The notes under the pieces are model-generated. The model was not told the origin of the DNA and did no database searches. It worked only from the letters and a program-made list of their open reading frames with translations. Positions 39,576-48,476 of a stretch of DNA of 64,000 nt are shown here, piece after piece (within the stretch, counting starts at the first letter, position 1; the number at the start of each line of letters is the position of its first letter). The position numbers were made by a program, and so were the translations under genes. This DNA is from Microbacterium sp. H83 (GTDB lineage Bacteria; Actinomycetota; Actinomycetes; Actinomycetales; Microbacteriaceae): NCBI RefSeq assembly GCF_001650405.1, contig NZ_LWCU01000054.1:1-64000 (forward strand), in the 5' to 3' direction.

Positions 39576-40912
39576 GCATCACCGTCGTACCGACACCGAC
39601 CGTGCCGACGTCGATCGACGCCTCCGTCGACCACGCCATCCGATCCATCGTCTCCGGTGCGTCGACCGACGCGACCTGCACGACGGACCTCGCCGCCGGC
39701 CCGTGGGACTTCGACATCCGACCGGGATACGGGCCCGGATCGTCGATGGGAGACGTGATCCCGACCGGCGCACCCCGACAGGGCGAGCTTCCCTTGGCGT
39801 ACCGCGAGGCGAGCGAGGAGGAGCTGGACGAGCGCATCCGCGCGGCCAAGCGGACGCTGGGCGATCGGGCCGTGATCCTCGGACACTTCTACCAGCGCGA
39901 GGAGGTCGTGCGGCACGCCGACTACGTGGGCGACTCCTTCCAGCTCGCCACCGCGGCGAAGGGGCGCCCGGATGCCGAGGCGATCGTCTTCTGCGGCGTG
40001 CACTTCATGGCGGAGACGGCCGATCTGCTCTCCGGGCCGGACCAGGCCGTCATCCTCCCGAATCTCGCCGCCGGCTGCTCGATGGCGGACATGGCCGACA
40101 TCGACCAGGTCGAGGACTGCTGGGAGCAGCTCGCGGATGTCCTCGGGGACCTCGACACCCCGGACGAGTCCGGTCGGGTGCCCGTCGTGCCGGTCACCTA
40201 CATGAACTCCTCCGCCGCCATCAAGGGGTTCGTCGGACGGCACGGCGGGATCGTCTGCACATCGTCGAACGCGATGACGGTCCTCGAGTGGGCGTTCGAG
40301 CGCGGACGGCGCGTGCTGTTCTTCCCCGACCAGCACCTGGGACGCAACACCGCCAAGGCGATGGGCGTGCCGCTCTCGCAGATGCCGATGTGGAACCCGC
40401 GCCGACCGCTCGGCGGCTCGACGGCATCCGAGCTCCTGGATTCCCGAGTGATCCTCTGGCACGGCTTCTGCTCGGTGCATCGCCGTTTCTCCGTCGCCCA
40501 GATCGATCAGGCGCGTGCCGAGCACCCCGGCGTCCGGGTCATCGTGCACCCGGAGTGCCCTATGGAGGTGGTGGACGCCGCGGACGAGGCCGGCTCCACC
40601 GACTACATCCGCCGTGCGATCGCCGCAGCGACCGAGCCCACGACCTTCGCGATCGGCACCGAGATCAACCTGGTACGGCGGCTCGCCGCTCAGTTCCCGC
40701 AACACCGCATCTTCTGCCTCGACCCCGTGGTGTGCCCCTGCTCGACCATGTACCGCATCCATCCCGGATACCTCGCGTGGGTCCTGGAGGAGCTGGTCGC
40801 CGGACGCACTCCGAATCGGATCACGGTGTCGGCCGATGTCGCGGATCCCGCTCGGATCGCGCTCGAGCGGATGCTGGCGGCGAGGCCTCCCCTGGCGGCG
40901 AGCGCGCGATGA
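39572..40912 (+). CDS. nadA: Quinolinate synthase
   Basis: The 446-residue Fe-S enzyme condenses iminoaspartate with dihydroxyacetone phosphate to quinolinate. Motifs are LGHFYQREEVVRHADYVGDS, FCGVHFMAETADLL, LAAGCSMADM, VHPECPMEV and DPVVCPCSTMY. These include the cysteines expected for the [4Fe-4S] cluster. The N-terminal ~70 residues are longer than in enterobacterial NadA, which is common in actinobacteria. It is translationally coupled to nrtR and nadB (ATGA overlaps). Confidence 0.94.
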   Translation: MSITVVPTPTVPTSIDASVDHAIRSIVSGASTDATCTTDLAAGPWDFDIRPGYGPGSSMGDVIPTGAPRQGELPLAYREASEEELDERIRAAKRTLGDRAVILGHFYQREEVVRHADYVGDSFQLATAAKGRPDAEAIVFCGVHFMAETADLLSGPDQAVILPNLAAGCSMADMADIDQVEDCWEQLADVLGDLDTPDESGRVPVVPVTYMNSSAAIKGFVGRHGGIVCTSSNAMTVLEWAFERGRRVLFFPDQHLGRNTAKAMGVPLSQMPMWNPRRPLGGSTASELLDSRVILWHGFCSVHRRFSVAQIDQARAEHPGVRVIVHPECPMEVVDAADEAGSTDYIRRAIAAATEPTTFAIGTEINLVRRLAAQFPQHRIFCLDPVVCPCSTMYRIHPGYLAWVLEELVAGRTPNRITVSADVADPARIALERMLAARPPLAASAR

Positions 40913-42429
40913 ACGTGGTGGTGGTGGGCTCCGGGATCGCGGGTCTGACCGCCGCGCTGCACGCGAGGGCGGCCGGCCACGCCGTCACGCTCGTCACGAA
41001 GGGTGCGCTCGGCGACGGCTGCACGCGGCTCGCCCAGGGCGGCGTCGCGGGGGCGTACGGCGCCGACGACTCCGCGGATCTCCATGCGGCGGACACGCTC
41101 GCCGCCGGCGGCGGGCTCTCGGACCCGACCGCGGTCGCGGTGCTCGTGGGCGACGCGTCAGCCCGGATCGCGGAGCTCGTCGCGCGGGGCGTCGCTTTCG
41201 ACCGCACTCCGGACGGCGCGCTCCTGCGAGGCCGCGAAGCCGCGCATTCGCGTGCGCGCATCGCGCACGCCGGCGGCGATGCGACCGGCGCGGCCATCGC
41301 CCGGAGCCTCACCGCGGCGGTGCGCGCCGCCGACATCGTGGTGGTCGAGGGCGCGTTCCTCGTCGACCTGGTGGTGGATGACCACGCCGTGCGCGGCATC
41401 CGTCTTCTCGTCGACCGCGCGGTCACGGACATCGCCGCCGACGCCGTCGTGCTGGCCACCGGTGGCGCGGGGCAGCTGTACGCGCGGACGACGAATCCGC
41501 GCGGCGCGACGGGCGACGGCATCGCGGCCGCCCTCCGCGCCGGAGCGGCGGCGGCGGATCTCGAGTTCGTGCAGTTCCATCCCACCGTCCTCGACGACGG
41601 ATCGGGCTTCCTCGTCTCGGAGGCCGTACGAGGAGAAGGGGCGGTCCTGATCGATGCCGACGGCCGTCGATTCGCGTTCGACACTCATCCCGACGGCGAG
41701 CTCGCGCCGCGAGACGTCGTGGCCCGCGCGATCGCCCGGCAGGCGGCGGCGCAGTCCTCCCCCGTCCGGCTGGATGCGACCGCGATCGGCGCCGAGGCGC
41801 TCGCGCGGCGCTTTCCGACGATCGATCGGATGACGCGCGAGCGCGGCTTCGACTGGTCGGCGGATCCGATCCCGGTGACCCCCGCCGCGCACTACCTGAT
41901 GGGCGGCGTGGCGACCGATCTCGACGGGCGCACCTCGGTGCCCGGTCTCTTCGCGGTGGGCGAGGTCGCCTGCACCGGCACGCACGGCGCGAACCGGCTC
42001 GCCTCGAACTCACTGCTCGAGGGCGCGGTGTTCGGCGTCCGTGCGGCTGCGGCGCTCGGCGCTCCCTGGCCGTCCGGGCCCGACGCGACTCTCCTCCGCG
42101 CGTCCACGCCGAGCGGCGTCAGCGCCGGTCCCGTCGGCATGTCGGTTCCGGAGCCTCGCGCGTCCGTGCCCTTCGATCGCGGCGACGTGCAGCGGCTGAT
42201 GTGGGAGCACGTCGGCCTGCTGCGATCAGACGCCGGGCTCCGGCATGCCGTCGAGACCCTCCGCGCCTGGAGCGCCGCATCCCGTCCGCCGCGGTCCGTC
42301 GCCGAGCATGAGGACGCCAACCTGCTGCTGCTCGCCCGAGCGACCGCATCCGCCGCACTCGCCCGCACCGACTCCGTCGGATCACACCAGCGCGACACCG
42401 TCGCCGCCCCCGTCCTGGAGACCGCCTGA
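40909..42429 (+). CDS. nadB: L-aspartate oxidase
   Basis: The 506-residue flavoprotein oxidises aspartate to iminoaspartate for NadA. The FAD-binding VVVGSGIAGLTAAL (3-16), the RLAQGGVAGA loop, TGGAGQLYARTTNP, EFVQFHPT and GTHGANRLASNSLLEG motifs are all present. ATG 40909 overlaps the nadA stop; the frame is open further upstream but inside nadA. Confidence 0.94.
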   Translation: MNVVVVGSGIAGLTAALHARAAGHAVTLVTKGALGDGCTRLAQGGVAGAYGADDSADLHAADTLAAGGGLSDPTAVAVLVGDASARIAELVARGVAFDRTPDGALLRGREAAHSRARIAHAGGDATGAAIARSLTAAVRAADIVVVEGAFLVDLVVDDHAVRGIRLLVDRAVTDIAADAVVLATGGAGQLYARTTNPRGATGDGIAAALRAGAAAADLEFVQFHPTVLDDGSGFLVSEAVRGEGAVLIDADGRRFAFDTHPDGELAPRDVVARAIARQAAAQSSPVRLDATAIGAEALARRFPTIDRMTRERGFDWSADPIPVTPAAHYLMGGVATDLDGRTSVPGLFAVGEVACTGTHGANRLASNSLLEGAVFGVRAAAALGAPWPSGPDATLLRASTPSGVSAGPVGMSVPEPRASVPFDRGDVQRLMWEHVGLLRSDAGLRHAVETLRAWSAASRPPRSVAEHEDANLLLLARATASAALARTDSVGSHQRDTVAAPVLETA

Positions 42430-43280
42430 TGCTCACCCCCGCCCACATCACCCGCGTCGTCGGAGCGGCTCTCGAGGAGGACGCGCCCTGGGGCGACCTC
42501 ACCAGCACCGCGCTGCTGCCCGAGGACGTGCGTGCGACCGCCGACCTCGTCGCCCGGGAGTCCGGCGTCTTCAGCGGCGGAGACGTGTTCTCCACCGCCT
42601 TCCGGCTCACCGATCCCGCCATCGTCGTGGACCTCCACGTCGGCGACGGCGACGAGTTCGGCCCCGGCGACGTCCTCGCCTCGGTCGCAGGCGCGGCGCG
42701 AGGCGTCCTGACCGCCGAGCGGGTGGCGCTGAACTTCACGCAGCGCATGAGCGGGATCGCGACCCTGACCGCGGCGTACGTCCGCGCGACCCGGGGGTCG
42801 AGGGCCCGCATCGTCGACACCCGGAAGACGACGCCGGGCCTCCGGGCGTTCGAGAGGCATGCGGTGCGATCCGGAGGCGGCCACAACCATCGCTTCTCCC
42901 TCTCCGATGCGGTCATGGCGAAGGACAATCACCTCGCCGTGCTGCAGGGCTCGGGGTCCGATCTCGCCTCCGCGCTCCGCGATGCCCTGGCCCGGCTGCC
43001 GCACACGACGCATGTCGTCGTGGAGGTGGATCGTCTCGACCAGATCCCCGCGGTGCTCGACGGCGGAGCGCACACGGTGCTCCTCGACAACTTCACGCTC
43101 GACGACCTCCGCGCGGGTGTCGCGATGGTCGCCGGCCGAGCGCAGGTGGAGGCGTCGGGAGGCGTGACCCTCGAGACCGTGGGCGGGATCGCCGCGACAG
43201 GGGTCGACGTGATCTCGGTCGGCGCGCTCACCCATTCCGCGCCTGCGCTCGACCTCGGCCTGGACGTCCGGATCGGCTGA
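42429..43280 (+). CDS. nadC: Nicotinate-nucleotide pyrophosphorylase (carboxylating)
   Basis: The 283-residue enzyme converts quinolinate and PRPP to nicotinate mononucleotide. Recognised motifs are EDAPWGDLTS, ALNFTQRMSGIAT, DTRKTTPGLR, HRFSLSDAVMAKDNHL and EASGGVTLETV. Its ATG shares a base with the nadB stop. Confidence 0.95.
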   Translation: MLTPAHITRVVGAALEEDAPWGDLTSTALLPEDVRATADLVARESGVFSGGDVFSTAFRLTDPAIVVDLHVGDGDEFGPGDVLASVAGAARGVLTAERVALNFTQRMSGIATLTAAYVRATRGSRARIVDTRKTTPGLRAFERHAVRSGGGHNHRFSLSDAVMAKDNHLAVLQGSGSDLASALRDALARLPHTTHVVVEVDRLDQIPAVLDGGAHTVLLDNFTLDDLRAGVAMVAGRAQVEASGGVTLETVGGIAATGVDVISVGALTHSAPALDLGLDVRIG

Positions 43281-43283
43281 CGG

Positions 43284-44423
43284 GTGCTGTACCTCGATCA
43301 TGCGGCGACCGGTCCGGTGCGGGCCGAGGTGTGGGAGGCGATGCGACCGTACATCGCTGACGTCTTCGGCAACCCCTCGAGCCACCACGGAGTCGGGGAG
43401 ACCGCGGCGAGCGCACTCGAGGACGCGCGCGCCCGGGTCGCCGCCGTCCTGGGGATGCGCACCGGCGATGTCGTGTTCACGGGCGGCGGGACCGAGGCCA
43501 ACAACCTCGCCGTCAAGGGGATCGTCCTCGCGCGGCTGCACGAGGGACGCCGCCACCTCGTGGTGTCGCCTATCGAACACGAGTCGATACTCGGGTCGGC
43601 CGGGTACCTCGAACGGTTCCACGGCGTGACGGTGACCGCTGTCGAGGTCGACGGCGCCGGGCGGATCACGCCCGCCGCGCTGCAGGCCGCGCTCCGCGAG
43701 GACACGGCCCTCGTCGCACTCGGTCACGCCAACAACGAGATCGGCACGATCCAGGACATCCCGTCGCTGGCGGCGGCGACCCACGACGCGGGGGCGCTGC
43801 TCCACGTCGACGCGGTGCAGTCGGCGGGCTGGCTGGCGCTGACCGGCCTGGGAGCGGATGCGATCGCGATCGCCGGTCACAAGCTCGGCACGCCCAAGGG
43901 GATCGGCGCGCTCGCCGTGCGCGGTCGCGTCCCCCTCGAGCCGCTGCTGCACGGCGGCGGCCAGGAGCGCGGTCGGCGGTCCGGCACCGAGAACGTCGCG
44001 GGGGCCGTCGCCCTGGCCACGGCGCTCGAGCTCGCCGAGGCCGAGCGGGACGCGAACGGCGCCGCGGTCGCCGCCCTCTCGTCCCGTTTCATCGCGGCCG
44101 TCCTCGACAGCGTGCCCGAAGCTGCTCTCACCGGAGATCCCTTGTCACGCCTCCCCGGCACAGTGAGCTTCACGTTCGCCGGGGTGAGCGGCGAGGCCGT
44201 GCTGCTCGAGCTCGAGCGGCGCGGAGTGATCTCGTCCAGCGGCTCGGCCTGCGCCGCCGGCAGCGACGAGCCCTCGCACGTGCTGCTCGCCTGCGGCGTG
44301 GCGCCGGTCGTGGCCCAGACCTCGGTGCGCTTCTCGTTCGGACGCGTGCCGCTGCCCGACAGTGCTGCGGCGACGCTGGCCGCACTCGTCGCCGCGTCTG
44401 TGCGCGCGGTCGCGGGCCCGTGA
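43284..44423 (+). CDS. Cysteine desulfurase, NifS/IscS-like
   Basis: The 379-residue class V PLP enzyme takes sulfur from cysteine. The PLP lysine is K200 in IAGHKLGTPKG and the sulfur-accepting cysteine is C323 in SSSGSACAAGSDEPS. GTG 43284 starts three bases after nadC, placing it at the end of the NAD operon. The likely job is to provide sulfur for the oxygen-sensitive cluster of NadA, as proposed for nadA-linked nifS genes elsewhere; this is inferred from context. Confidence 0.88.
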   Translation: MLYLDHAATGPVRAEVWEAMRPYIADVFGNPSSHHGVGETAASALEDARARVAAVLGMRTGDVVFTGGGTEANNLAVKGIVLARLHEGRRHLVVSPIEHESILGSAGYLERFHGVTVTAVEVDGAGRITPAALQAALREDTALVALGHANNEIGTIQDIPSLAAATHDAGALLHVDAVQSAGWLALTGLGADAIAIAGHKLGTPKGIGALAVRGRVPLEPLLHGGGQERGRRSGTENVAGAVALATALELAEAERDANGAAVAALSSRFIAAVLDSVPEAALTGDPLSRLPGTVSFTFAGVSGEAVLLELERRGVISSSGSACAAGSDEPSHVLLACGVAPVVAQTSVRFSFGRVPLPDSAAATLAALVAASVRAVAGP

Positions 44424-44466
44424 CCATCCCGGGCGTGAGCTCCGCACCCGCGCGGGCCGCCGCCTC

Positions 44467-44472
44467 TAGACT
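44467..44472 (+). promoter_or_regulatory. -10 hexamer of a leaderless transcript (GT2 gene)
   Basis: TAGACT, six-base spacer CGCCTG, then GTG 44479. Confidence 0.6.
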
Positions 44473-44478
44473 CGCCTG

Positions 44479-45426
44479 GTGACCGCTCCCGCCCCGATCG
44501 TGACCATGATCGTCCCCGGCCGGGACATCGGCGCCTTCGCCCCCGCGGCCCTCGACTCGCTGCGCGCACAGACCGAGGGGCGATGGGCGGCCATCCTCGT
44601 GGACGACGGGTCCACCGACGACACCGGCGCGATCTTCGCCGACGCCGCCGCCGCGGACACGCGATTCCGAGTGGTGGATCACGAGGCGTCCCGGGGCCTC
44701 GGCGCCGCCCGCAATGCGGCGCTCGACCTCGTGGACACCCCGCTCGTGGGCTTCCTGGACGGAGACGACGAGCTCACCCCGACCGCGCTCGAGCGCCTGA
44801 CCCGCACTCTCCGCGAGACGGGCAGCGATTTCGTCGCGGGAGCGTACGTGCGCTCGCGCTTCGACGGCACCCGGTACGTCGCCGGACGCGTGCAGCCCTG
44901 GGTCGCCGCCGCCACCTCGCCCGAACGGCGAGCGACCACCATCCTCGATCACCCGCGCGCGAGCGCCAACATCGTCGCCTGGTCGAAGGTCAGCCGCACC
45001 GAGCTCTGGGCGGATCTCCGCTTCCCCGAGGGCGTCGCCTACGAGGACCAGATCGTCGCGCAGACGATGTACACCCGGGCACGGGCCTTCGACGTCATCC
45101 CCGACACGGTCGTGGAGTGGCGGCTCCGTGCGGACGGCACGTCGATCACCCAGGGCCGCGGTCGCCTGCCCGTGCTTCGCGAGTACCTCGCCGCGTTGCG
45201 CGGCGGCATCCGCGTGCTGCGCGAAGCCGGGGCGCACGCGGCCGTGACCGCCCGTCTCGAACTCATCATCACGATGGACGTCCCCCCGCTCGTCGAGATC
45301 GGGCTGACGCACCCCGACCCCGACTACGCGGCCGAGGTGTCGCTCTTCGTGGACGAGCTGCGTGCGCTCCCCGAGTACGCCGATGCGCGGCCCGACCCCT
45401 CCCTCACCGCCGCACTGGGCTGGTGA
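44479..45426 (+). CDS. Family 2 glycosyltransferase
   Basis: The 315-residue protein has the GT-A fold: TMIVPGRDIGAFAPAALDSL at the N-terminus, ILVDDGSTDDTGAI for nucleotide binding and the DxD motif in FLDGDDELTP (about 92-101). A later YEDQIVAQ segment can supply the catalytic acidic residue. No transmembrane helix is seen, so it acts in the cytoplasm or at the membrane face. Donor and acceptor are unknown. GTG 44479 is fixed by the TAGACT box. Confidence 0.85.
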   Translation: MTAPAPIVTMIVPGRDIGAFAPAALDSLRAQTEGRWAAILVDDGSTDDTGAIFADAAAADTRFRVVDHEASRGLGAARNAALDLVDTPLVGFLDGDDELTPTALERLTRTLRETGSDFVAGAYVRSRFDGTRYVAGRVQPWVAAATSPERRATTILDHPRASANIVAWSKVSRTELWADLRFPEGVAYEDQIVAQTMYTRARAFDVIPDTVVEWRLRADGTSITQGRGRLPVLREYLAALRGGIRVLREAGAHAAVTARLELIITMDVPPLVEIGLTHPDPDYAAEVSLFVDELRALPEYADARPDPSLTAALGW

Positions 45427-45445
45427 CGTCACCGACAGGAGACCC

Positions 45446-46219
45446 ATGACCGGCTACCTCGACGATCTCTTCTCGCTCAGCGGCCGCACGGCGGTCGTCA
45501 CGGGCGGGAGCTCGGGGATCGGCCGCGGCATCGCGACCGCCCTGGCGCGCGCGGGCGCCGCGACCGTCATCGTCGCCCGAGGAGCCGAGCGCATCGCCGA
45601 CACGGTCGCGGAGCTCCAGGACCTCGGCTGCACGGCAGCGGGGGTGGCGGGAGACCTCGGCACCCGCTCGGGGATCCGGGCCGTCGGCGAGGCGGCGACC
45701 GAGCCGTTCGGCGAGCCGGACATCCTGGTGAACTCCGCGGGGATCAACATCCGCCCTCCCTTCGCCGAGATCACGGAGGAGGACTGGGACGCGACGATGA
45801 CCGTCAATGCCCTCGCGCCCTTCCTGCTCGGCCAGCGCTACGCGACGGGCATGGCGGAGCGCGGGTACGGACGGCTGATCCACATCAGCTCGCAGCAGGC
45901 GCACCGGGCATTCGTGGGCAGCGGGATCTACGGCGCCTCCAAGGGCGCCGTCGAATCGCTCATGCGATCCGAGGCCGAGGCCTGGGGCGGCACAGGCATC
46001 ACGAGCAATGCCCTCGTGCCTGGTTTCGTGCTGACCCCGCTGAACGCGAGGCTCCAGGAGGACCCCGGTCGGATCGCCGCCCTCGCCGCGCGCACCATGA
46101 TGGGGCGCAACGGGCTTCCGGCCGACTTCGCGGCCGCCGCGGTGTTCCTCGCCGCGCCGGGCTCGGCGTACGTGACCGGGCAGTCGCTCTTCGTCGACGG
46201 CGGTCTGTCGGTGCACTGA
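45446..46219 (+). CDS. Short-chain dehydrogenase/reductase
   Basis: The 257-residue SDR has the cofactor motif TGGSSGIG (19-26), NSAGIN, the catalytic Ser in HISS (near 149) and Y162-x-x-x-K166. The C-terminal VTGQSLFVDGGLSVH is typical of classical SDRs such as gluconate 5-dehydrogenase or 3-oxoacyl reductases. A CAGGAG ribosome-binding site precedes ATG 45446. It lies 19 bases after the glycosyltransferase gene. The substrate is unknown. Confidence 0.85.
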   Translation: MTGYLDDLFSLSGRTAVVTGGSSGIGRGIATALARAGAATVIVARGAERIADTVAELQDLGCTAAGVAGDLGTRSGIRAVGEAATEPFGEPDILVNSAGINIRPPFAEITEEDWDATMTVNALAPFLLGQRYATGMAERGYGRLIHISSQQAHRAFVGSGIYGASKGAVESLMRSEAEAWGGTGITSNALVPGFVLTPLNARLQEDPGRIAALAARTMMGRNGLPADFAAAAVFLAAPGSAYVTGQSLFVDGGLSVH

Positions 46220-46252
46220 GGAGTACGGATGCCGAGGCGGCGTCCTGTCGTC

Positions 46253-48304
46253 TCAGCTGCCGGCGGGGTACACCCGGTCGTCCGCACGCTGCTCGCCGAG
46301 CAGAGGGACAGCCGCGGTCAGCGCGGCCACGGCGTCCTCGCCGGCGGAGTCCCGCGGCGCGCGATCGGCACGGCGATCCGCGAGCGCCGCGCCGACACCT
46401 CCGGTGACGGCCTCTTCGATGACCGCCTCCGTGTCCAGCACGCGCGATGCGGCGACCTGCTGAGCGGCGAGCTCGGCATACAGACCGTCGAGCGCGAGCA
46501 GCTCGGCGTGCGTGCCCGATTCCACGATCTGCCCGGCCTCGAGGACGTGGATGACGTCGGCCCCCATCACCGTCGACAGCCGGTGCGCGATCGTGAGCGT
46601 CGTGCGCCCCTTCGCCGCCTCGTCCAGCGCCTCCTGCACGACGCGCTCCGACACCGTGTCGAGGGCCGAGGTCGCCTCGTCGAGCAGCAGCACGGGCGGG
46701 TCCTTGAGCAGCACGCGCGCGATGGCGATGCGCTGCTTCTCCCCTCCCGAGAGACGGTAGCCCCGCTCGCCGACGATCGTGTCGTAGCCGTCCTCGAACC
46801 CCGCGATGATGTGGTGGATGTTCGCGGCGGTGCACGCCGCGAACATCTCGGCCTCGGTCGCCTCGGGCTTGGCGTAGAGGAGGTTGTCGCGGATCGTGGC
46901 GTGGAACAGGTAGGTCTCCTGCGACACGATGCCCACCTGATCGATGATCGACTCCTGCGTGAGCGTGCGCACGTCCGCCCCCGCGAACAGCACCGCTCCC
47001 CCGTGCGCCTCGTACAGACGCGGTGCGAGATAGAGCACGGTCGTCTTGCCGGCGCCCGAGGGCCCGACGAACGCGACGTGCCGTCCGGGCTCGGCGACGA
47101 ACGACACGCCCTGCAGCGTCGGACGGGCGTCCGGCGCGGCATCGGGATAGCGGAAGACGACGTCGCGGAACTCGATCCTGCCGCGCGGTCCCGGGGCCTC
47201 CGCGACGGTGATCGCCGTCGCGGAGTCGCGGATCTCGGGCACCAGGTCGAGGTACTCGAAGATCCGCGCGAAGAGCGCGGACGATGTCTGCAGGTCGAGC
47301 GAGACGCGCATGAGCCCCATGAGCGGCTGCAGCAGTCGCGCCTGCACCGTCGTGAAGGCCACCACGGTGCCCGCCGTGATCGCGCCGGTTCCGCCGGCGA
47401 TGAGATATCCCGAGACGAGATAGATGACGGCGGGGACGCTGGCCATCAGGACCTGCACGACGGCGAAGAACCCCTGTCCGCTCATCGCCCTGCGGACCTG
47501 CAGCTTCACCTGGTTGCGGTTCTCCGCCTGATAGCGCTCGGACTCGGTGCGCTGTCGGTTGAACGCCTTCGACAGCAGCATCCCCGAGACGCTCAGGGTC
47601 TCCTGCGTGATCGACGTGAGCTCGGACAGGGACTCCTGCGTCTCTCCCGCGATCCGGGCGCGCACCTGCCCCACACGGCGCTGCACGACGATCAGGAACG
47701 GCATGAGCACGACCGCGATGAGAGTGAGCCGCCAGTCGATGAGGATCATGGCCACGAGCGACGCGATCACCGTGACGACGTTGCCGAGGATGCTGGTGAC
47801 CGTGTTCGTGAGCACCCCGGACACGCCGCCGACGTCGTTCTGGAGACGCGACTGGATCACGCCGGTCTTGGTGCGGGTGAAGAACCCGAGCTCCATCGCC
47901 TGCAGGTGCTCGAAGAGCCGCACGCGCAGGTCGCCGGTCACGCTGTTCCCGACGGTCGAGGTGAGCCAGGTCTGCGCGACTCCGAGCGCGGCCGAGAAGA
48001 GGAACAGACCCACCATCGCCACGACGAGCTGGATCAGCAGCGTGATCTGCGGCCCGCCCCCGTCGACCGGGAACAGCGCGTCGTCGAAGATCCGCTGCAC
48101 CAGGAGCGGTGGGACGACGGCGATGGCGGCGCCCACGATGACGAGGACACCGGTCCAGAGGATGCGCCAGCGGTACTGGCTGAACAGGGCGATCACACGT
48201 CCGCCGAGTCCGCTGATGCGGGGCGCCTCCGCGTTCATGCGGCGCTGTGCGTCCTCGTCCATCCCGCGGAAGCCGCCGCGGCCGCCCATGCCACCCATGC
48301 TCAT
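46253..48304 (-). CDS. ABC exporter (fused transmembrane and ATPase domains)
   Basis: The 683-residue half-transporter has a glycine-rich N-terminus (MSMGGMGGRGGF), a six-helix exporter domain (about 45-340) and an ATPase domain (about 375-610). The ATPase has Walker A GPSGAGKTT, signature LSGGEKQRIAIARVLL, Walker B VLLLDEATSALD and the IAHRLSTV switch. A 60-residue Ala/Asp-rich tail follows. It should act as a dimer exporting lipid or drug-like substrates. ATG 48304 lies six bases after a TACGCT box. Confidence 0.88.
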   Translation of the reverse strand: MSMGGMGGRGGFRGMDEDAQRRMNAEAPRISGLGGRVIALFSQYRWRILWTGVLVIVGAAIAVVPPLLVQRIFDDALFPVDGGGPQITLLIQLVVAMVGLFLFSAALGVAQTWLTSTVGNSVTGDLRVRLFEHLQAMELGFFTRTKTGVIQSRLQNDVGGVSGVLTNTVTSILGNVVTVIASLVAMILIDWRLTLIAVVLMPFLIVVQRRVGQVRARIAGETQESLSELTSITQETLSVSGMLLSKAFNRQRTESERYQAENRNQVKLQVRRAMSGQGFFAVVQVLMASVPAVIYLVSGYLIAGGTGAITAGTVVAFTTVQARLLQPLMGLMRVSLDLQTSSALFARIFEYLDLVPEIRDSATAITVAEAPGPRGRIEFRDVVFRYPDAAPDARPTLQGVSFVAEPGRHVAFVGPSGAGKTTVLYLAPRLYEAHGGAVLFAGADVRTLTQESIIDQVGIVSQETYLFHATIRDNLLYAKPEATEAEMFAACTAANIHHIIAGFEDGYDTIVGERGYRLSGGEKQRIAIARVLLKDPPVLLLDEATSALDTVSERVVQEALDEAAKGRTTLTIAHRLSTVMGADVIHVLEAGQIVESGTHAELLALDGLYAELAAQQVAASRVLDTEAVIEEAVTGGVGAALADRRADRAPRDSAGEDAVAALTAAVPLLGEQRADDRVYPAGS

Positions 48305-48310
48305 CCCGCC

Positions 48311-48316
48311 AGCGTA
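48311..48316 (-). promoter_or_regulatory. -10 hexamer of a leaderless transcript (ABC exporter)
   Basis: TACGCT on the minus strand, spacer GGCGGG, then ATG 48304. Confidence 0.55.
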
Positions 48317-48476
48317 GTCAGCCCCGCCGACACGACGGCCCGGATCCGACGAGCCTGAGCGTCCGCTGAGAGCGGATTCCTGGGGATCCGGAATGAAATG
48401 TCCGACCCCGCCGTTACGCTGAATGGTTCCCGCGCACGTGCGCACCTCTCCCTTCCCTCAGTGCCCAGGAGGCCGC